A DNA stretch of 64,000 bases. It comes from Ananas comosus. Its lineage: Eukaryota; Streptophyta; Magnoliopsida; Poales; Bromeliaceae. Numbering within the stretch: position 1 is the first letter of the stretch; every line of letters begins with the position of its first letter. The stretch is from the NCBI RefSeq assembly GCF_001540865.1, contig NC_033630.1, positions 4,285,909 to 4,349,908 on the forward strand, read 5' to 3'. Of the stretch, positions 42,059-52,588 are shown piece by piece. Under the pieces are notes generated by a model, which did not search any database, was not told the origin of the DNA, and was given only the letters and a program-made list of their open reading frames with translations. The position numbers were made by a program, and so were the translations under genes.

Positions 42059-42575
42059 AAAGAGATGATGTTGAGACGGTTGATCATCTGTTTGTCGGAT
42101 GCGTAATCAGCAAATTTTTAATATTCAACATTCTAGAAGGTGGACACATCTCGGGGCCTGGGATGGAGGTCAGGGGTGTCTGGGAGTTTCTTGTTGGGGA
42201 CCGCCACCCAGGGGCAACAGTGAGGGATCTAACCAGGGTCACAATTTGTTGATGGATGATCTGACGGAAAAGAAATGACATAATTTTTAGAAACCAATCA
42301 TTTGAATTTTTTTTTGACAATTAGATGAATCCGAAAAATGAGTCAGAAATGGACAGAGTTTTGCAGCTCTTAGTGACTTGGTTTTGAGTGAGGAATAGAA
42401 TTAGCAATTTTTCTATGAATTTTCCTCTCTGCTTTCATTTGTATTTTATGTTTTGTTTACTCTTAATGTTTTTCGATGCCACGTTGCCTCAACCCTTATA
42501 GCCAAATTTATTTTCTAAATAAATGAAGCGGGTAGCGTGCTACTTTTTGCTCAAATAAAAATAGACAAAATGACT
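42059..42575 (+). mobile_element. LINE 3' fragment (plus strand)
   Basis: DVETVDHLFVGC at 42068-42103 is the distal half of a zf-RVT motif at the C-terminus of an L1-type ORF2; the upstream CxxC is missing. The 3' end AAATGAAGCGGGTAGCGTGC followed by tactttttgctcaaataaaaa matches, inverted, the tail at 5540-5640. Frames are broken after the motif, so this is an old 5'-truncated copy. Confidence 0.6.
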
Positions 42576-42700
42576 TAAAAAATAATACAAATAAATAATT
42601 AAAGACAATATATTTCAAACATTATATATTTAACACCCAAAGATCGAAAACGCGACTATAATATCATTGCCCTGGTACTACAGATAGTATAGAAGCCTAG

Positions 42701-42752
<52 letters not shown>

Positions 42753-42768
42753 ATATATATATATATAT
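42576..42768. repeat. Spacer ending in (CT)n(TA)n microsatellite
   Basis: (CT)n from about 42703 to 42752, then (AT)n to 42768, directly abutting the MITE that starts at 42769. Confidence 0.85.
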
Positions 42769-43008
42769 ACTCATAAGTTTTCAACCGTCGGATGAACAGA
42801 TGTACGATTAGGATAATAGCGGTCCTCACTAAGAATGATAATGGTCTCCTAGGATTATGTGCGTGGTTGGTTGGATAGTATGATCTAATGAATGAAAATA
42901 ATTAAGGAATAGATCCAACAACTAAAAATTATGAGTACAAAAATATCTATACTCATAAGAGTATAGTAACCAAACTCCTATACTCATGAGAGTACAGTAG
43001 TCTAGCCT
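42769..43008. mobile_element. Microsatellite-associated MITE
   Basis: Starts ACTCATAAGTTTTCAACCG directly after (TA)n. Right-end sequence ACTCATAAGAGTATAGTA and CTCATGAGAGTACAGTAG leads into CTAGCCTATATATAG. It shares CGTCGGATGAACAGATGTA, TGGTCTCCTAGGATTA and GAATAGATCCAACAACTA with the elements at 13359, 44597 and 44934. Confidence 0.65.
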
Positions 43009-44403
43009 ATATATAGATGTATGTATGCATTATAAATATTTACTATTTGGATTTTAGGCCAACTCAAATATAAAAATATTTATATTTTATAAATTTTAAT
43101 TATTAGATTAAAACTCTAATTTTTTTCAACATTTTATTCAGTAGTAGGGTTGACAATCGAATTTACTGTTCGTGAGCCGGCTCATATTCAGCTCATTAAC
43201 AAATAAGCCGTACATGAGCTTAGATTTTTCAACACAATATTTTAACAAGCCAAGCTCGTGTCTAAGTCACTATTCATGCAATGGACTTAGTAAAATTAAT
43301 CACATAAATGTTATCTTAATCTCTAAGCAATGCAACTACCAATCTATGCCTAATTAGGCATAAAGTTAGCATCCTATAATGGCTTAGGGCGAATTTGTGT
43401 CACTTATGTCCCTACTTTTCGCAATAACTTATTCTAATTAAATATTTAATAAATAAACAAAAATGTGAAGTTTCTGCTGTGACAAAAGCGGCAAATATAA
43501 TTTTGTGCCTCGGAAAAAAAAAAAAAAACCTTTGACTTTGAAGCTCTAATTCTATATTAAAAAAGCGTTAAAAAAAATACAAATATTATAAACAAATATT
43601 GTATATTTTTTATAATACTAATTTTTTAATAATACTATTCAAAAAATAGTGAAAATAGTATGATGACAACAAGTATAACTATATGATTCTCAAGTGTCAC
43701 ACTTGTTTCAAGAGTTCACGACAATAAAGTACTGAAAAATTGGGAACTTTATGCAACCCCGTTGCCTCGATCTTTATTTTTTTTATTTAAAAAAAATTTA
43801 AATAAAAATATTTACAGAAAACTGTGTAAACTATCCGGAATAAAATAACCTGAAAGTTTTTAAAAATATATAAGCAACCTTTTTTTTTAAGATGTATAAG
43901 TAGGATTGCTATGCATAGTACAGAGCTTTGGTAGTTAATTCACAAATTATTCGTGAATTATTAAAAATTTAAATTAAATAGTCTGTTTACGATTTTTTTT
44001 AAAATAAATTATTAATTCGTAAATAATTCGCAAATTATTTTCGAATTATTAAAAATCCGAATAAAAAATTTATAATTTTTATATTTAAATATAAATTACC
44101 TTATATTTTATATTTTATATTATATACTTTATACTAAATCCGTTTTTAAACCAAATTTTTTAACAAATTTAAAAATTAAAAATAAATTATATATATATAT
44201 ATATATATTATTATTATATTCGTATCGAATTTTTTGTGCACTCCGAATAACAAACTATGATAAGAGTAGTTCATAAACAGTGGCAAAATGAGCAGTGGAT
44301 GTTCACACTCATCCCCCATCCCACCTCAAGTCAGAACCCGACAAACTGCTATAAAGCCACCGAAAAGCCAGAGCGGCCAAAGAAAAACTGGCTAACACAC
44401 AAC
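43009..44403. other. Intergenic, AT-rich
   Basis: No gene is seen. Bases 43155-43265 (GAGCCGGCTCATATTCAGCT, AGCCAAGCTCGTG) look like a decayed end of the GAGCTCG-rich hAT family. The rest is low-complexity. Confidence 0.55.
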
Positions 44404-44596
44404 TAGGGTGGCAAACGAGCGAGCCGGCTCGCGTTTCGAGCTCGTGTTCGGCTCGATTATTCGCTCTCGCTCGAGCTCGACGCGAATTAATATGAGGCTC
44501 AAATTACATTTCAAGCCGAGCTTGAGTATTACTCGGCTCGTTCGAATTGGCTCGAAAAGCTCGAAAAGCTCGAATATATATATATATATATATTAT

Positions 44597-44843
44597 AGAA
44601 TATGCTACTATACATCAAATAGTACTCGGAGCCCTTGTACATTGAGTTTTCGGCGCGTTGGATGAAAAGATTGGCGGTAGGATGATAGTGGTCCTCGTTT
44701 AAATTGATAGTGTCCTCTAGGATTGAGTGGGTGGTTGTTTTAATAGTACTCTAACGTTGGAAATGATCAAAAGGTAGAATCTACGTATAGAAACTCAATA
44801 GTACCAAGGCTTGGTACTATCGAATAGTATAATGTAGCCGGAC
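44597..44843. mobile_element. Microsatellite-associated MITE inside hAT
   Basis: Begins near AGAATATGCTACTATACATC after (TA)n and ends GAATAGTATAATGTAGCCGG before (TA)n. Inner pairing: ATAGTACTCGGAGCCCTTGTAC with GTACCAAGGCTTGGTACTAT. Shares the GGATGAAAAGATTGG...ATGATAGTGGTCC core with related copies. Confidence 0.7.
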
Positions 44844-44877
44844 CATATATATATATATATATAATATATATAGTATA

Positions 44878-44919
<42 letters not shown>

Positions 44920-44933
44920 TATATATATATATA

Positions 44934-45180
44934 TAGGCTGGGGTACTATACTCTATAGAATATAGACCCCATTGTTAACAAATTTTTAAACCGTTGATTG
45001 ATGGATGATGTGGTTAGGATGATGGTGGTCCCCACTTAGAATGATAGTGGTCCTCTAGGTGAGTGGGTATTGGTTAAATATATGATCTATACGGATGAAA
45101 AATGTAATGGAATAAATCTAAGGGTCAAAACTTATGATATAAAGGAGTCAATACTCATAAAAGTATAGTAGCCGGACTTT
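44934..45180. mobile_element. Microsatellite-associated MITE inside hAT
   Basis: Begins AGGCTGGGGTACTATACTC after (TA)n and ends AAAAGTATAGTAGCCGGAC before (TA)n. The core GATGGATGATGTGGTTAGGA and ATGATAGTGGTCCTCTAGG aligns with the copies at 42769 and 44597. Confidence 0.7.
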
Positions 45181-45205
45181 ATATATATATATATAATATA
45201 TATAT

Positions 45206-45540
45206 AGAGTGAGGCTACTAGCTATCGAAAGTACGAAGTCTTCCGTGCTTCCAACCTCGTTTCGATGTTGCGACTTTCGAATCGTCGATCATGCTCCGTT
45301 AAACTTGATCTAAAGTATTTGGAGTACCTAGAAAATAAATTTTATGATTTTACAATATCATTTGCCTAGTGATCGAATGGGCCTCAAAATCAACAAATTA
45401 AATGCCGTAGTGAGCCGTTTGCAAGTTTTACGGTGTAGAAATTCCAAATCACGTGAAAATTTTGATAGAAAATCTTTATACTATATAAAACAAGATCAAT
45501 ATCTTTGATTAAAATTTTAATGTCATATTATTATATTTTG
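45206..45540. mobile_element. Partial copy of the 14579-15120 MITE inside hAT
   Basis: Starts AGTGAGGCTACTAGC after (TA)n and follows the left arm and centre of the 14579 element closely (TTGCGACTTTCGAATCGTCG, AATATCATTTGCCTAGTGAT, TTTATACTATATAAAA). It stops near TTATTATATTTTGTAAG, before the right arm. Confidence 0.75.
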
Positions 45541-46193
45541 TAAGTATATTAGCTTTAATTTAATTGGGCCATATTGTTGGCCCATAAAATAAACCAACAA
45601 GTAACAACCCGCGCAATTGAGCCCAACTCTAAATTTACATAACAACCTCCTCTCTTCAGACTTGTCACTGTTGCACCATAATCCTAAAACATGATAACAT
45701 TCAAATTTCCAATCCTACTTTTTTCCTCGTCTCCATCTCTCTATTCCTCTCTCTCTCAACCCTCTCTAGTCAGGAATCACCCCGCTCACATTTCTTATAA
45801 TTATTTTGTTTTTGAACTATTGGACATGTTGCATCAATTGTAGATAATATTCCTATAAAAATTAAACTAATTGATTATATAATGTCGAGAATTTCAATCG
45901 CTCCGTTTAGAGCTCGAGCTCAGCCGACTCGAATTAGGCTCGCTCGAGCTCGCTCGAATTAATTTCAAGCCGAGCTTGAGCCTAGATTTAAGAGCTTCGA
46001 ATTAATTTCAAGCCGAATTTGAGCTGACATAAGCTCGCTCGAGCTCGGCTCGTTTCCACCCCTACACACAACACGCGAATTCACAATTTTCTTTTTTTTT
46101 TTGTCTATTTAGGTTAAAAAAGTACACAACATATATAATATTTTAAAATTTTAATTCTACTGTCAGATTTTTTTTATTTAAATTATATTTTTG

Positions 46194-46340
46194 ACTTTAA
46201 AAGATGGCCAATTTACATAAAAAATATATTAGTTTTGAGTTTTTGTAAAAATAGACCTTTTTTTAAATTTTATAGATTTGCATCGAATTTTCAGAAAGAT
46301 GGCCAAACTATTCCTCTTTTAAAATATATAAAAATTATAT
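46194..46340. mobile_element. Terminus of the long-TIR MULE family
   Basis: GGCCAATTTACATAAAAAAT followed by TTAGTTTTGAG, AAAAATAGACCTTTTTTT and TTTGCATCGAATTTTCAGAA is collinear with the outer end at 29005. The GC-rich part of the arm does not follow; instead the aacagtgtaac-type repeats begin. Confidence 0.6.
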
Positions 46341-46375
46341 GCTTTAAATGTTTAGAAAAATACAACTGAAGCAAT

Positions 46376-47465
46376 TAAGTGTAAAATTTTTTGAAAATGA
46401 CAACTACTAAGCTATAATTACATTTATTTTTCTTGTAAAACGAGAATTCTTATTCAAGACAAAATAAAAATAATAAAATATAATTAATAAGATAAAAGAG
46501 TGCAACATTTTCTCAAACAGTGTAACATGTTATTTCAAATAGTACAATATCTGTGTAAGTAGTGCGACATATGTATTATTAATACACATTTTGTATTATT
46601 TTTACACTAAATTACGTATAGTTTAGTATATTACGCAAAACTAATATAATATATTACAAATACTATAAAAATTATACAATATATGTACAAACGGTATATA
46701 TTTTATACTATTTATACAGATATTTACACCATTTGTGTAAACGTTACATTATTATGAAAGGATATTGCACCATTTAAATGTGTGGTGCACTTTTTTTTTT
46801 TTAAAATTCATTATATATTAAATAAAGTGTCAAATTTTTTGAAAATGACAACTGTTAAGTCATAATTACATGTACCTTTCTCGTGAAACGAAAATCTCAT
46901 TGAAGATAAAAAAAAAAATAAAGAATAATTAATAAGATGAAAAAGTACAACATCCTCTCAAATAGTATAACATACTCTTCCAAATAGTACAATGTCTGTA
47001 TAAATAGTGCGGCATATGTATTGTTAATACACATTTTGCATTATTTTTACACTAAATTACGTACAGTTTAGTATATTACCCGAAAATAATATAATATTTA
47101 CGAATAATATACCCGCATTTAGTAGTTATATTATTCGTAATAATATAATATATTATTCGTAATAATATATTATTCATAATATATTAATATTATATTATTT
47201 TCGCGTAATATATAAATTGTACATAATTTAATATAAAAATCATGCAAAATGTGTACTAATAATACATATGTCGCACTACTTATACAAATATTGTACTATT
47301 TGAAAAAGTATGTTGCACTGTTTGAGAGGATATTACACTCTTTCATCTTTATTAATTATTCTTTATTCTTTTTATTTTGTTTTGAATGAAGTTTTCGTTT
47401 TACGAAAAAGATATATATAATTATAGCTTAATAGTTGTCATTTCTAAAAAATTTGACGCTTTATT
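46376..47465. repeat. Three ~270-bp copies: two direct, one inverted (fold-back)
   Basis: Copy 1 (about 46376-46660) and copy 2 (about 46833-47100) are direct: AAAATGACAACT, AATTAATAAGAT, CAAATAGTACAAT, GACATATGTATT / GGCATATGTATT, TTTTTACACTAAATTACGTA. Copy 3 (about 47200-47465) is the inverse of copy 2, so 46833-47465 is a large palindrome with (ATT)-rich centre near 47150. The class is uncertain; it lies just inside a MULE-type terminus. Confidence 0.7.
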
Positions 47466-48302
47466 AAATATGCAATAAAATTTAACTTTCTAAAAGAAAA
47501 AGTACAACACATCTAAATAGTGCAACATCTAAATCTTACAATATCCTCTCATAAAATTAAAAATCGCTTTTATTATGCACACACATGTTAATAACTCATC
47601 CATCTTTCTAGCTTATTGAAATAAAGCAGTATGTTTGCACGCTCAAAAAAGTCGGACGTAAATCTTACAAAATATTTATACAAGAGCCAATGTTTTCTCA
47701 TCAGTCTCATCAATTATTTTTTAAAAAATATTAAACTTTTTTTTAAAAAAAAAAGAAATTTCAACACTTAGATAGATGCGTGGAAATATGGACAAATAAC
47801 ATTTATAGTTGAAATATTAACGTCATTACTGTTTTTACAAGCACAATAGTTAATAATAACATGTTACACAATAGAAATGGAGGTGAAACCAACGCAAAAT
47901 CAAGAAATATCAATTGAAAAGGTATATAGTTTCGAAAATCTACTTTAACCTCCCCCAACTTAAGAGAGTCATCAAATTCATATTTTACCTAAAACAAATC
48001 TACCACACAATTCCATACCATAATAATTACCCCCCTCCCTAAAAAAGGGGGGAAAAAAAAAAAAGAAAACAAAGAAATGACATATGTAATTTTTTCCCCT
48101 CCCATATATCACACACCTATTCTACTCCATTTCGATCATAAATCAAATTTATAATTAAAGAGCACGAGTATTAGTTTAGTTAGGTCATGGGTGATATTTC
48201 AAATCAAAATGCAGATCGAAATTTCTAGGCTTAGTAAACTTGATTGGTTTATGCTTACGCGAGAGAGATTCGAACATTTGGATCTGGATCTGGAATCTGG
48301 AG
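47466..48302. other. Intergenic, no gene seen
   Basis: AT-rich 3' flank of the minus-strand LEA_2/FAS1 locus. Nothing recognised. Confidence 0.6.
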
Positions 48303-49413
48303 TCAGCAGCGGAAGCCGACGACGGAGCCGTCGGCGGTGGAGACGCCGACGCGGCAGGCGGACTCGGTCTCGACGTGGTGGGTGAAGAAGCGCAGCACGG
48401 CGACCCGGCCCTTGACCCGCATCCGCGACTCCACCTCGACGACCGNCGGCGGCGGCGCCGCCCCCGGCCCCGGCCCTCCCCCCCCGGCCGCCGCGTTCCC
48501 TCCCCCTCCGAAGATCTCCCTGGGGAGCAAAACCCTAGAGACGGCGAAGACGGCGACGGGGTTCTGGTCGAACACCGTCCTGGTGATGGAGGCCTGGACG
48601 ATGCCGGTGTCGATGGCGACGGAGCCGTTGACGCGGGTGATGTTGAGGGTGAAGCGGCCCGCGCCGGTGTCCTCGGTGGCGAGCGTGGGCTGGACCGGGT
48701 TGACGATGGACTCGAGCGAGCCGAGCGGGTAGTAGGAGTGGAGCACGTGGAAGCGGAGCACCACGGCCTTCTCCTGCGCCGGGAGCGACTGGAGCCGCCA
48801 CGTGGCGGGGAGCCCGGCGAAGGCGTCGTCGGTGGGCACGAAGACCGTGATCCCGGCCCCGCCCTCGTCGCCCTCGAACTCGGCGGCGACCCCGGACGCC
48901 TCGAGCATGGACGCGGCGACGTTGAAGCCGCGCGCGTCGACGAGCACCCGCGTGATGTTGACGCCGACGGGGGGGCGGGTCTCGGACGCGGCGAGGTCGA
49001 AGCCGTGGGGGAGGGGGAGGGCGTCGACGGCGAAGGAGGCGGCCATGTACTGGGTGCGGCCGGCGGGGATGAGGCCGGCGGGGATGAACATGAAGCCGGC
49101 CTGGCGGCGGCCGCCGGCGTAGACGAGGCGGATGGAGCTGTCGTAGTGGGAGAAGGCGGCGCGGTTGGGGTTGCGCACCGCCGCGTACTGCGCGAAGGTG
49201 AAGCGCGCCGTCCCGTTCGCCGCCGCGTAGCCCGGGAGCCGGATCGCCGCCACCGCGATCGTCGGCTCCCGCGGCCGGAACACGACGAAGACCGCCGCCG
49301 CCGCCCCCGCCGCCACCACCACCAGGAACAGCGCCGCCGCCGCGCACGACCCCAGCGCCGCCCCCGGGGTGGTGGTAGGAGCGGGGGTAGCGATCGGGGG
49401 ATTTGTCCATCAT
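48303..49413 (-). CDS. LEA_2 (NDR1/HIN1-like) protein interrupted by a FLA4-like FAS1 domain
   Basis: Minus-strand locus. The only upstream ATG (49413, MMDKSPDRYPRSYHHPG) is in a different frame from the rest. A one-base frame change is needed near the C5G4 run at 49361-49369, after which the frame is open to TGA at 48303-48305: a membrane helix (LFLVVVAAGAAAAVFVV), then LEA_2 sequence (FRPREPTIAVAAIRLPG, NPNRAAFSHYDSSIRLVYAG, GFMFIPAGLIPAGRTQYMAA). At about 49010 it passes into FLA4/SOS5-like sequence: FDLAASETRPPVGVNITRVL, then FAS1 motifs GITVFVPTDDAF and FHVLHSYYPLGSLESI, ending in a Gly/Pro tail. After the N at 48446 LEA_2 resumes (VEVESRMRVKGRVAVLRFFT, then HHVE and DGSVVGFRC). LEA_2 proteins are membrane stress/immune factors; FAS1 AGPs act in the cell wall. 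Either a real domain insertion or a misassembly. Confidence 0.7.
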
Positions 49414-49647
49414 CGATTAGGGTTTGGTGGAGAGGAGGAACACGGGGAATTGGGGAAAGTGAGATCCCTCTCTCTTTCTCTCTCTATTATCTCTCTTTCA
49501 CTTTCCCCTTGGATTTTCTTTTCCTATGTTTTATTCTATTTCTTTAATTTTTTGCTGCTCGGTACTGACGAGTGGGAGAGTGGCAAGTGAGTGAGTGGGT
49601 TATCAAAGAAACGTGCGTCGGAAGTGGGAGTCGCCACTTGCTGTACT
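49414..49647 (-). promoter_or_regulatory. Leader/upstream region of the LEA_2-FAS1 locus
   Basis: On the minus strand the sequence upstream of the ATG is GA-rich (plus strand CTCTCTCTTTCTCTCTC at about 49469-49500), as in many plant 5' leaders. No TATA box was assigned with confidence. Confidence 0.35.
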
Positions 49648-50013
49648 GAAGGATGTCAATGATTTTCAACATTTAAAATTTTTTCAGAATCTGTATTTGA
49701 AGATAGTGAATTTATTCAATACTAAATACATATAATTTTTTATATTAATATCGAAAACGAAAATTCAATGGGATATAAATTTTGATTATATCCGGAGTGA
49801 TTGTATTTTAAAATTTAAATTTAATATAATATATTTTAAAATATTATAAAAAAAAATAATTATTTTGAATTCAGATTTTTGAGTTCGAACTCGGGTTTGG
49901 ATATGAATTTTTAAAATCCGTCGAATTCATATTAGGTTCGAATTTCGGATTTGATAATTCAGTTCGGATTCAGATTTTTAAAAATTCACCTCGAATCCGG
50001 TCCGTTGACATCC
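49648..50013. mobile_element. hAT-like MITE remnant
   Basis: The ends GGATGTCAATG and CGTTGACATCCC are inverted. The interior has GGATTTGATAATTCAGTTCG-type repeats seen also at 15160-15340. The flanks GTACTGAA and TCATTGAA match at only 5 of 8 positions, so this is an old copy. Confidence 0.5.
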
Positions 50014-50858
50014 CTCATTGAATAGTTGTACTATCAAAAATAATAAAATAAAATATTTTTTAAAAATTAATATTTGGTTGTATGCATTTACTTTAGCAAT
50101 ATTAAATTACGACCGTTGAAATTGCATGAGAAAGTTCGGCTATATCAAATAAAATTGCATCCAAACTGATTGCAATTCTAATATCAACAACTAGCTAAGA
50201 TGAGATCACTTTTTACTTAATAAACTACAAAATGAAAAAGAAAATCTAAAATGTTATTTTTTTTCAAGAATAGAACGGAAGGATGATGTTCTTCTCCAAT
50301 TAAAAATCTTCTTCTAATCTACGCATCACAGGACCACGACTAGCGAGCCTGACGCCTGGCACGAGTACTCTTGCTCAACACTAAACCTAGTAATATCTAC
50401 TTCTCTATTCATACTTGCGGGTTATTCGTAAATTTATAAATATAAGTACTAATTTTTTTTATCTATAAAATTATGTTAAAATGTATTGTTACCCGTTAAA
50501 TCTAAATCTAATTGTTCCTCGTGTTTTTTTTTTTTTTTTTTTCTTTTGTTGTGGTCATGTCTTCAACAGCTCTGCCTCTTCTGCCGCATCCACCAGCGGC
50601 TCGACCTATACGTAAAATAGTTTACATGTAATTTATATGTTTTAAGATTTAATATTATTTATTATATGTTATGTTATTTCAAACAATAAATATTATAAAT
50701 TTTTAAAATTATATATACGCATTTTGCATTTAAAAAGCATAGGAATTTTTTTTTAAAAAAAGAATGCATATAACCTGCATACCTATCCGTCCATACGGGT
50801 ATGGATAAAAATATAGCCTATCCAAAAATATACAGATAAATTTTACTAATATATAATA
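50014..50858. other. Intergenic, no gene seen
   Basis: AT-rich with a long T run at about 50526-50545. Nothing coding. Confidence 0.6.
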
Positions 50859-51238
50859 GGCTAAATTACAGAAAACCCTTCTGTCAAAATCTGATTTTTC
50901 GCTTTTCTCTCTGTCATTTAAAAACTACACTTTGCCCCATTGTAAAATAAAAAATATTCACAGGAAGTATGGTGTGAACTGTGATGATAAAATGACCATT
51001 TTGTCCCTCACCATTTTGCCCCTCAGTCCCTCACTATGCTCACAGGAGAAAAGGCTGGACATTTTTGGCATAAAAAAATATATAATAATATTTTATAAAC
51101 GGAACCCTAACGGATTACTAACGGCAGGAGGGCCAAGTGAACTTTTTTCATTTTACAAGAGGACAAAGTGCAAGTTTTTAAATGACAGAAAAAAATAAAA
51201 AATTAAATTTTGACAGAAAACTTTTATGTAATTTAGCC
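50859..51238. mobile_element. MULE-type MITE, perfect 9-bp TSD
   Basis: Ends GGCTAAATTACAGAAAAC and TTTTATGTAATTTAGCC with TATATAATA at 50850-50858 and 51239-51247. Arms of over 100 bp pair (CTGTCATTTAAAAACTACAC with CAAGTTTTTAAATGACAG). Same family as the nested element at 30106-30771. Confidence 0.92.
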
Positions 51239-51247
51239 TATATAATA

Positions 51248-51807
51248 ATCTTTTGACGGTTTATCCAACACGCATGTTGGCCAGGTATACTTAGCACTAC
51301 ACAACCTATTTGGGCTGTGTATACTTGGCCGACACAGCAAGTTTCTTTTTTTATTCTCTTTCATATTTTTTTTTATTTCTTAATATTAATTTAAATTATT
51401 TAAATTTTAGATAACGTTCTTAATAAATCAATTCAAAACTTATTTATTTAATAATAACTTTATATTTCATAAAATTAAAAGTAAAAGTTTAAAAATAAAT
51501 TAAAAAAATAGAAAATCAAAACTTATTTGGACAAAAGACCATCATGTCATGACATGGTCGACAAAAAGGTCGCTCGGCCTAGCAAGGCCTAATCCGTGCC
51601 ATACTGGGCCACCCTATGGCCTGATTCCGACCGAAACGCCCTCCTTAAAAAGGAGAGGAGATTGATTTTCTTTTTTTTTTAAAATTCTTTTAATGCCACA
51701 TAACTTTAAAAATTTTTAATTTTGGCAATAGAACTATATAAGCTTTACCAAGTAGTTCAATTGCACTCTTGTCCTCAGGCAAAATGTACTAATTGAATGC
51801 CTGTGTT
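51248..51807. other. Intergenic, no gene seen
   Basis: Spacer. Bases 51540-51660 are somewhat GC-richer (CGCTCGGCCTAGCAAGGC) but not coding. Confidence 0.55.
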
Positions 51808-52149
51808 TAGGGATGCAAACGGGGCGGATCCGGGGGCGGGAGAGTTTCCCCGCCTCCCGCTCCATTTCTTATCGGGGCGGGACGGATTCGGGGCGAGTTA
51901 CTTTTCATTTTATTTTTGGCTCTCACTTACCGCTCCATTCGGGGCGGATCGGAGCAGGAGCCGGATTTTTGACGGATCGGAGGGGATTGAAGGAAGAAAA
52001 GAGTCTCCCACCTCCCGCTCCATTTACTTGGCGGATCGGGGCGGATTCGGGGCGGGTTATATTTTTTTATATTTTTTGTTCCCACTTACCACCCCATTCG
52101 GGACGGATCGGGGCGGAGCTCCACCAACCCGGATCCATTTGCATCCCTA
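51808..52149. mobile_element. hAT-type MITE, perfect 8-bp TSD
   Basis: Ends TAGGGATGCAAACGGGGCGG and CCATTTGCATCCCTA with CCTGTGTT at 51800-51807 and 52150-52157. The interior is made of repeated CGGATCGGGGCGG and CCTCCCGCTCCATTT words. The long ORF across it is repeat-encoded. Confidence 0.93.
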
Positions 52150-52285
52150 CCTGTGTTGGGTATGTTATATAAATGATCTTGTAAAACTTCACATGAATTG
52201 CTTTATTTTTTGTTTAAAAAAAATGACTCAAAAGTAAAACCGGTATTTTGTTCTAAACATTTAATTATACTTCTTGAGTAAGTCC

Positions 52286-52588
52286 CAATTAGATATCAAA
52301 ATGAGTTATTCAGTGATATGTTATCCGATACAAGATTTTGCTATTATGACTAGAAGACAAAAATGTGGTCAAATTTTCAGAAAAGAATAACATATTTAAC
52401 CATTAAGTTGATTTTTTGAAATAAAAATATTACCTTGTAGGTGAAGTATGATATCTTACTAAATTATAAATATTAAGTCATTTCAAAGAACAAAAATCAA
52501 ACTCCCACCTTCCAATAGCAAAAATAAATAAAAAAAACACATTCCAATTAAGCTATTACTGAATAACTTATTTTGCCATCCAAACAAG
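52286..52588. mobile_element. Small MITE with ~35-bp TIRs (class open)
   Basis: Left AGATATCAAAATGAGTTATT followed by CAGTGATA pairs with the complement of TATTACTGAATAACTTATTTTGCCATCC. A related half is at 36470-36520. The exact ends and TSD are not resolved. Confidence 0.5.

Larger units (their letters stand above)
44404..46064. mobile_element. hAT-type element with perfect 8-bp TSD; nested MITEs
   Basis: Ends TAGGGTGGCAAACGAGC and GCTCGTTTCCACCCCTA-type (…GGCTCGTTTCCACCCCTA), flanked by CACACAAC at 44396-44403 and 46065-46072. Subterminal regions are packed with GAGCTCG and CTCGAGC words (many short palindromes), typical of hAT transposase-binding repeats. The interior holds three microsatellite-flanked MITEs (44597, 44934, 45206). 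No transposase frame; 1661 bp. Confidence 0.9.

Noticed and set aside
48240..49547. 435-codon plus-strand ORF antisense to the LEA_2-FAS1 gene
   Set aside because: A shadow of the GC-rich minus-strand gene: low-complexity Gly/Arg/Asp sequence, no domain; the minus strand has clear LEA_2 and FAS1 motifs.
51797..52237. 146-codon ORF with repeated SGRDGFGA-like words
   Set aside because: It spans a 342-bp hAT MITE with a perfect TSD; the protein repeats are the element's CGGATCGGGGCGG words.
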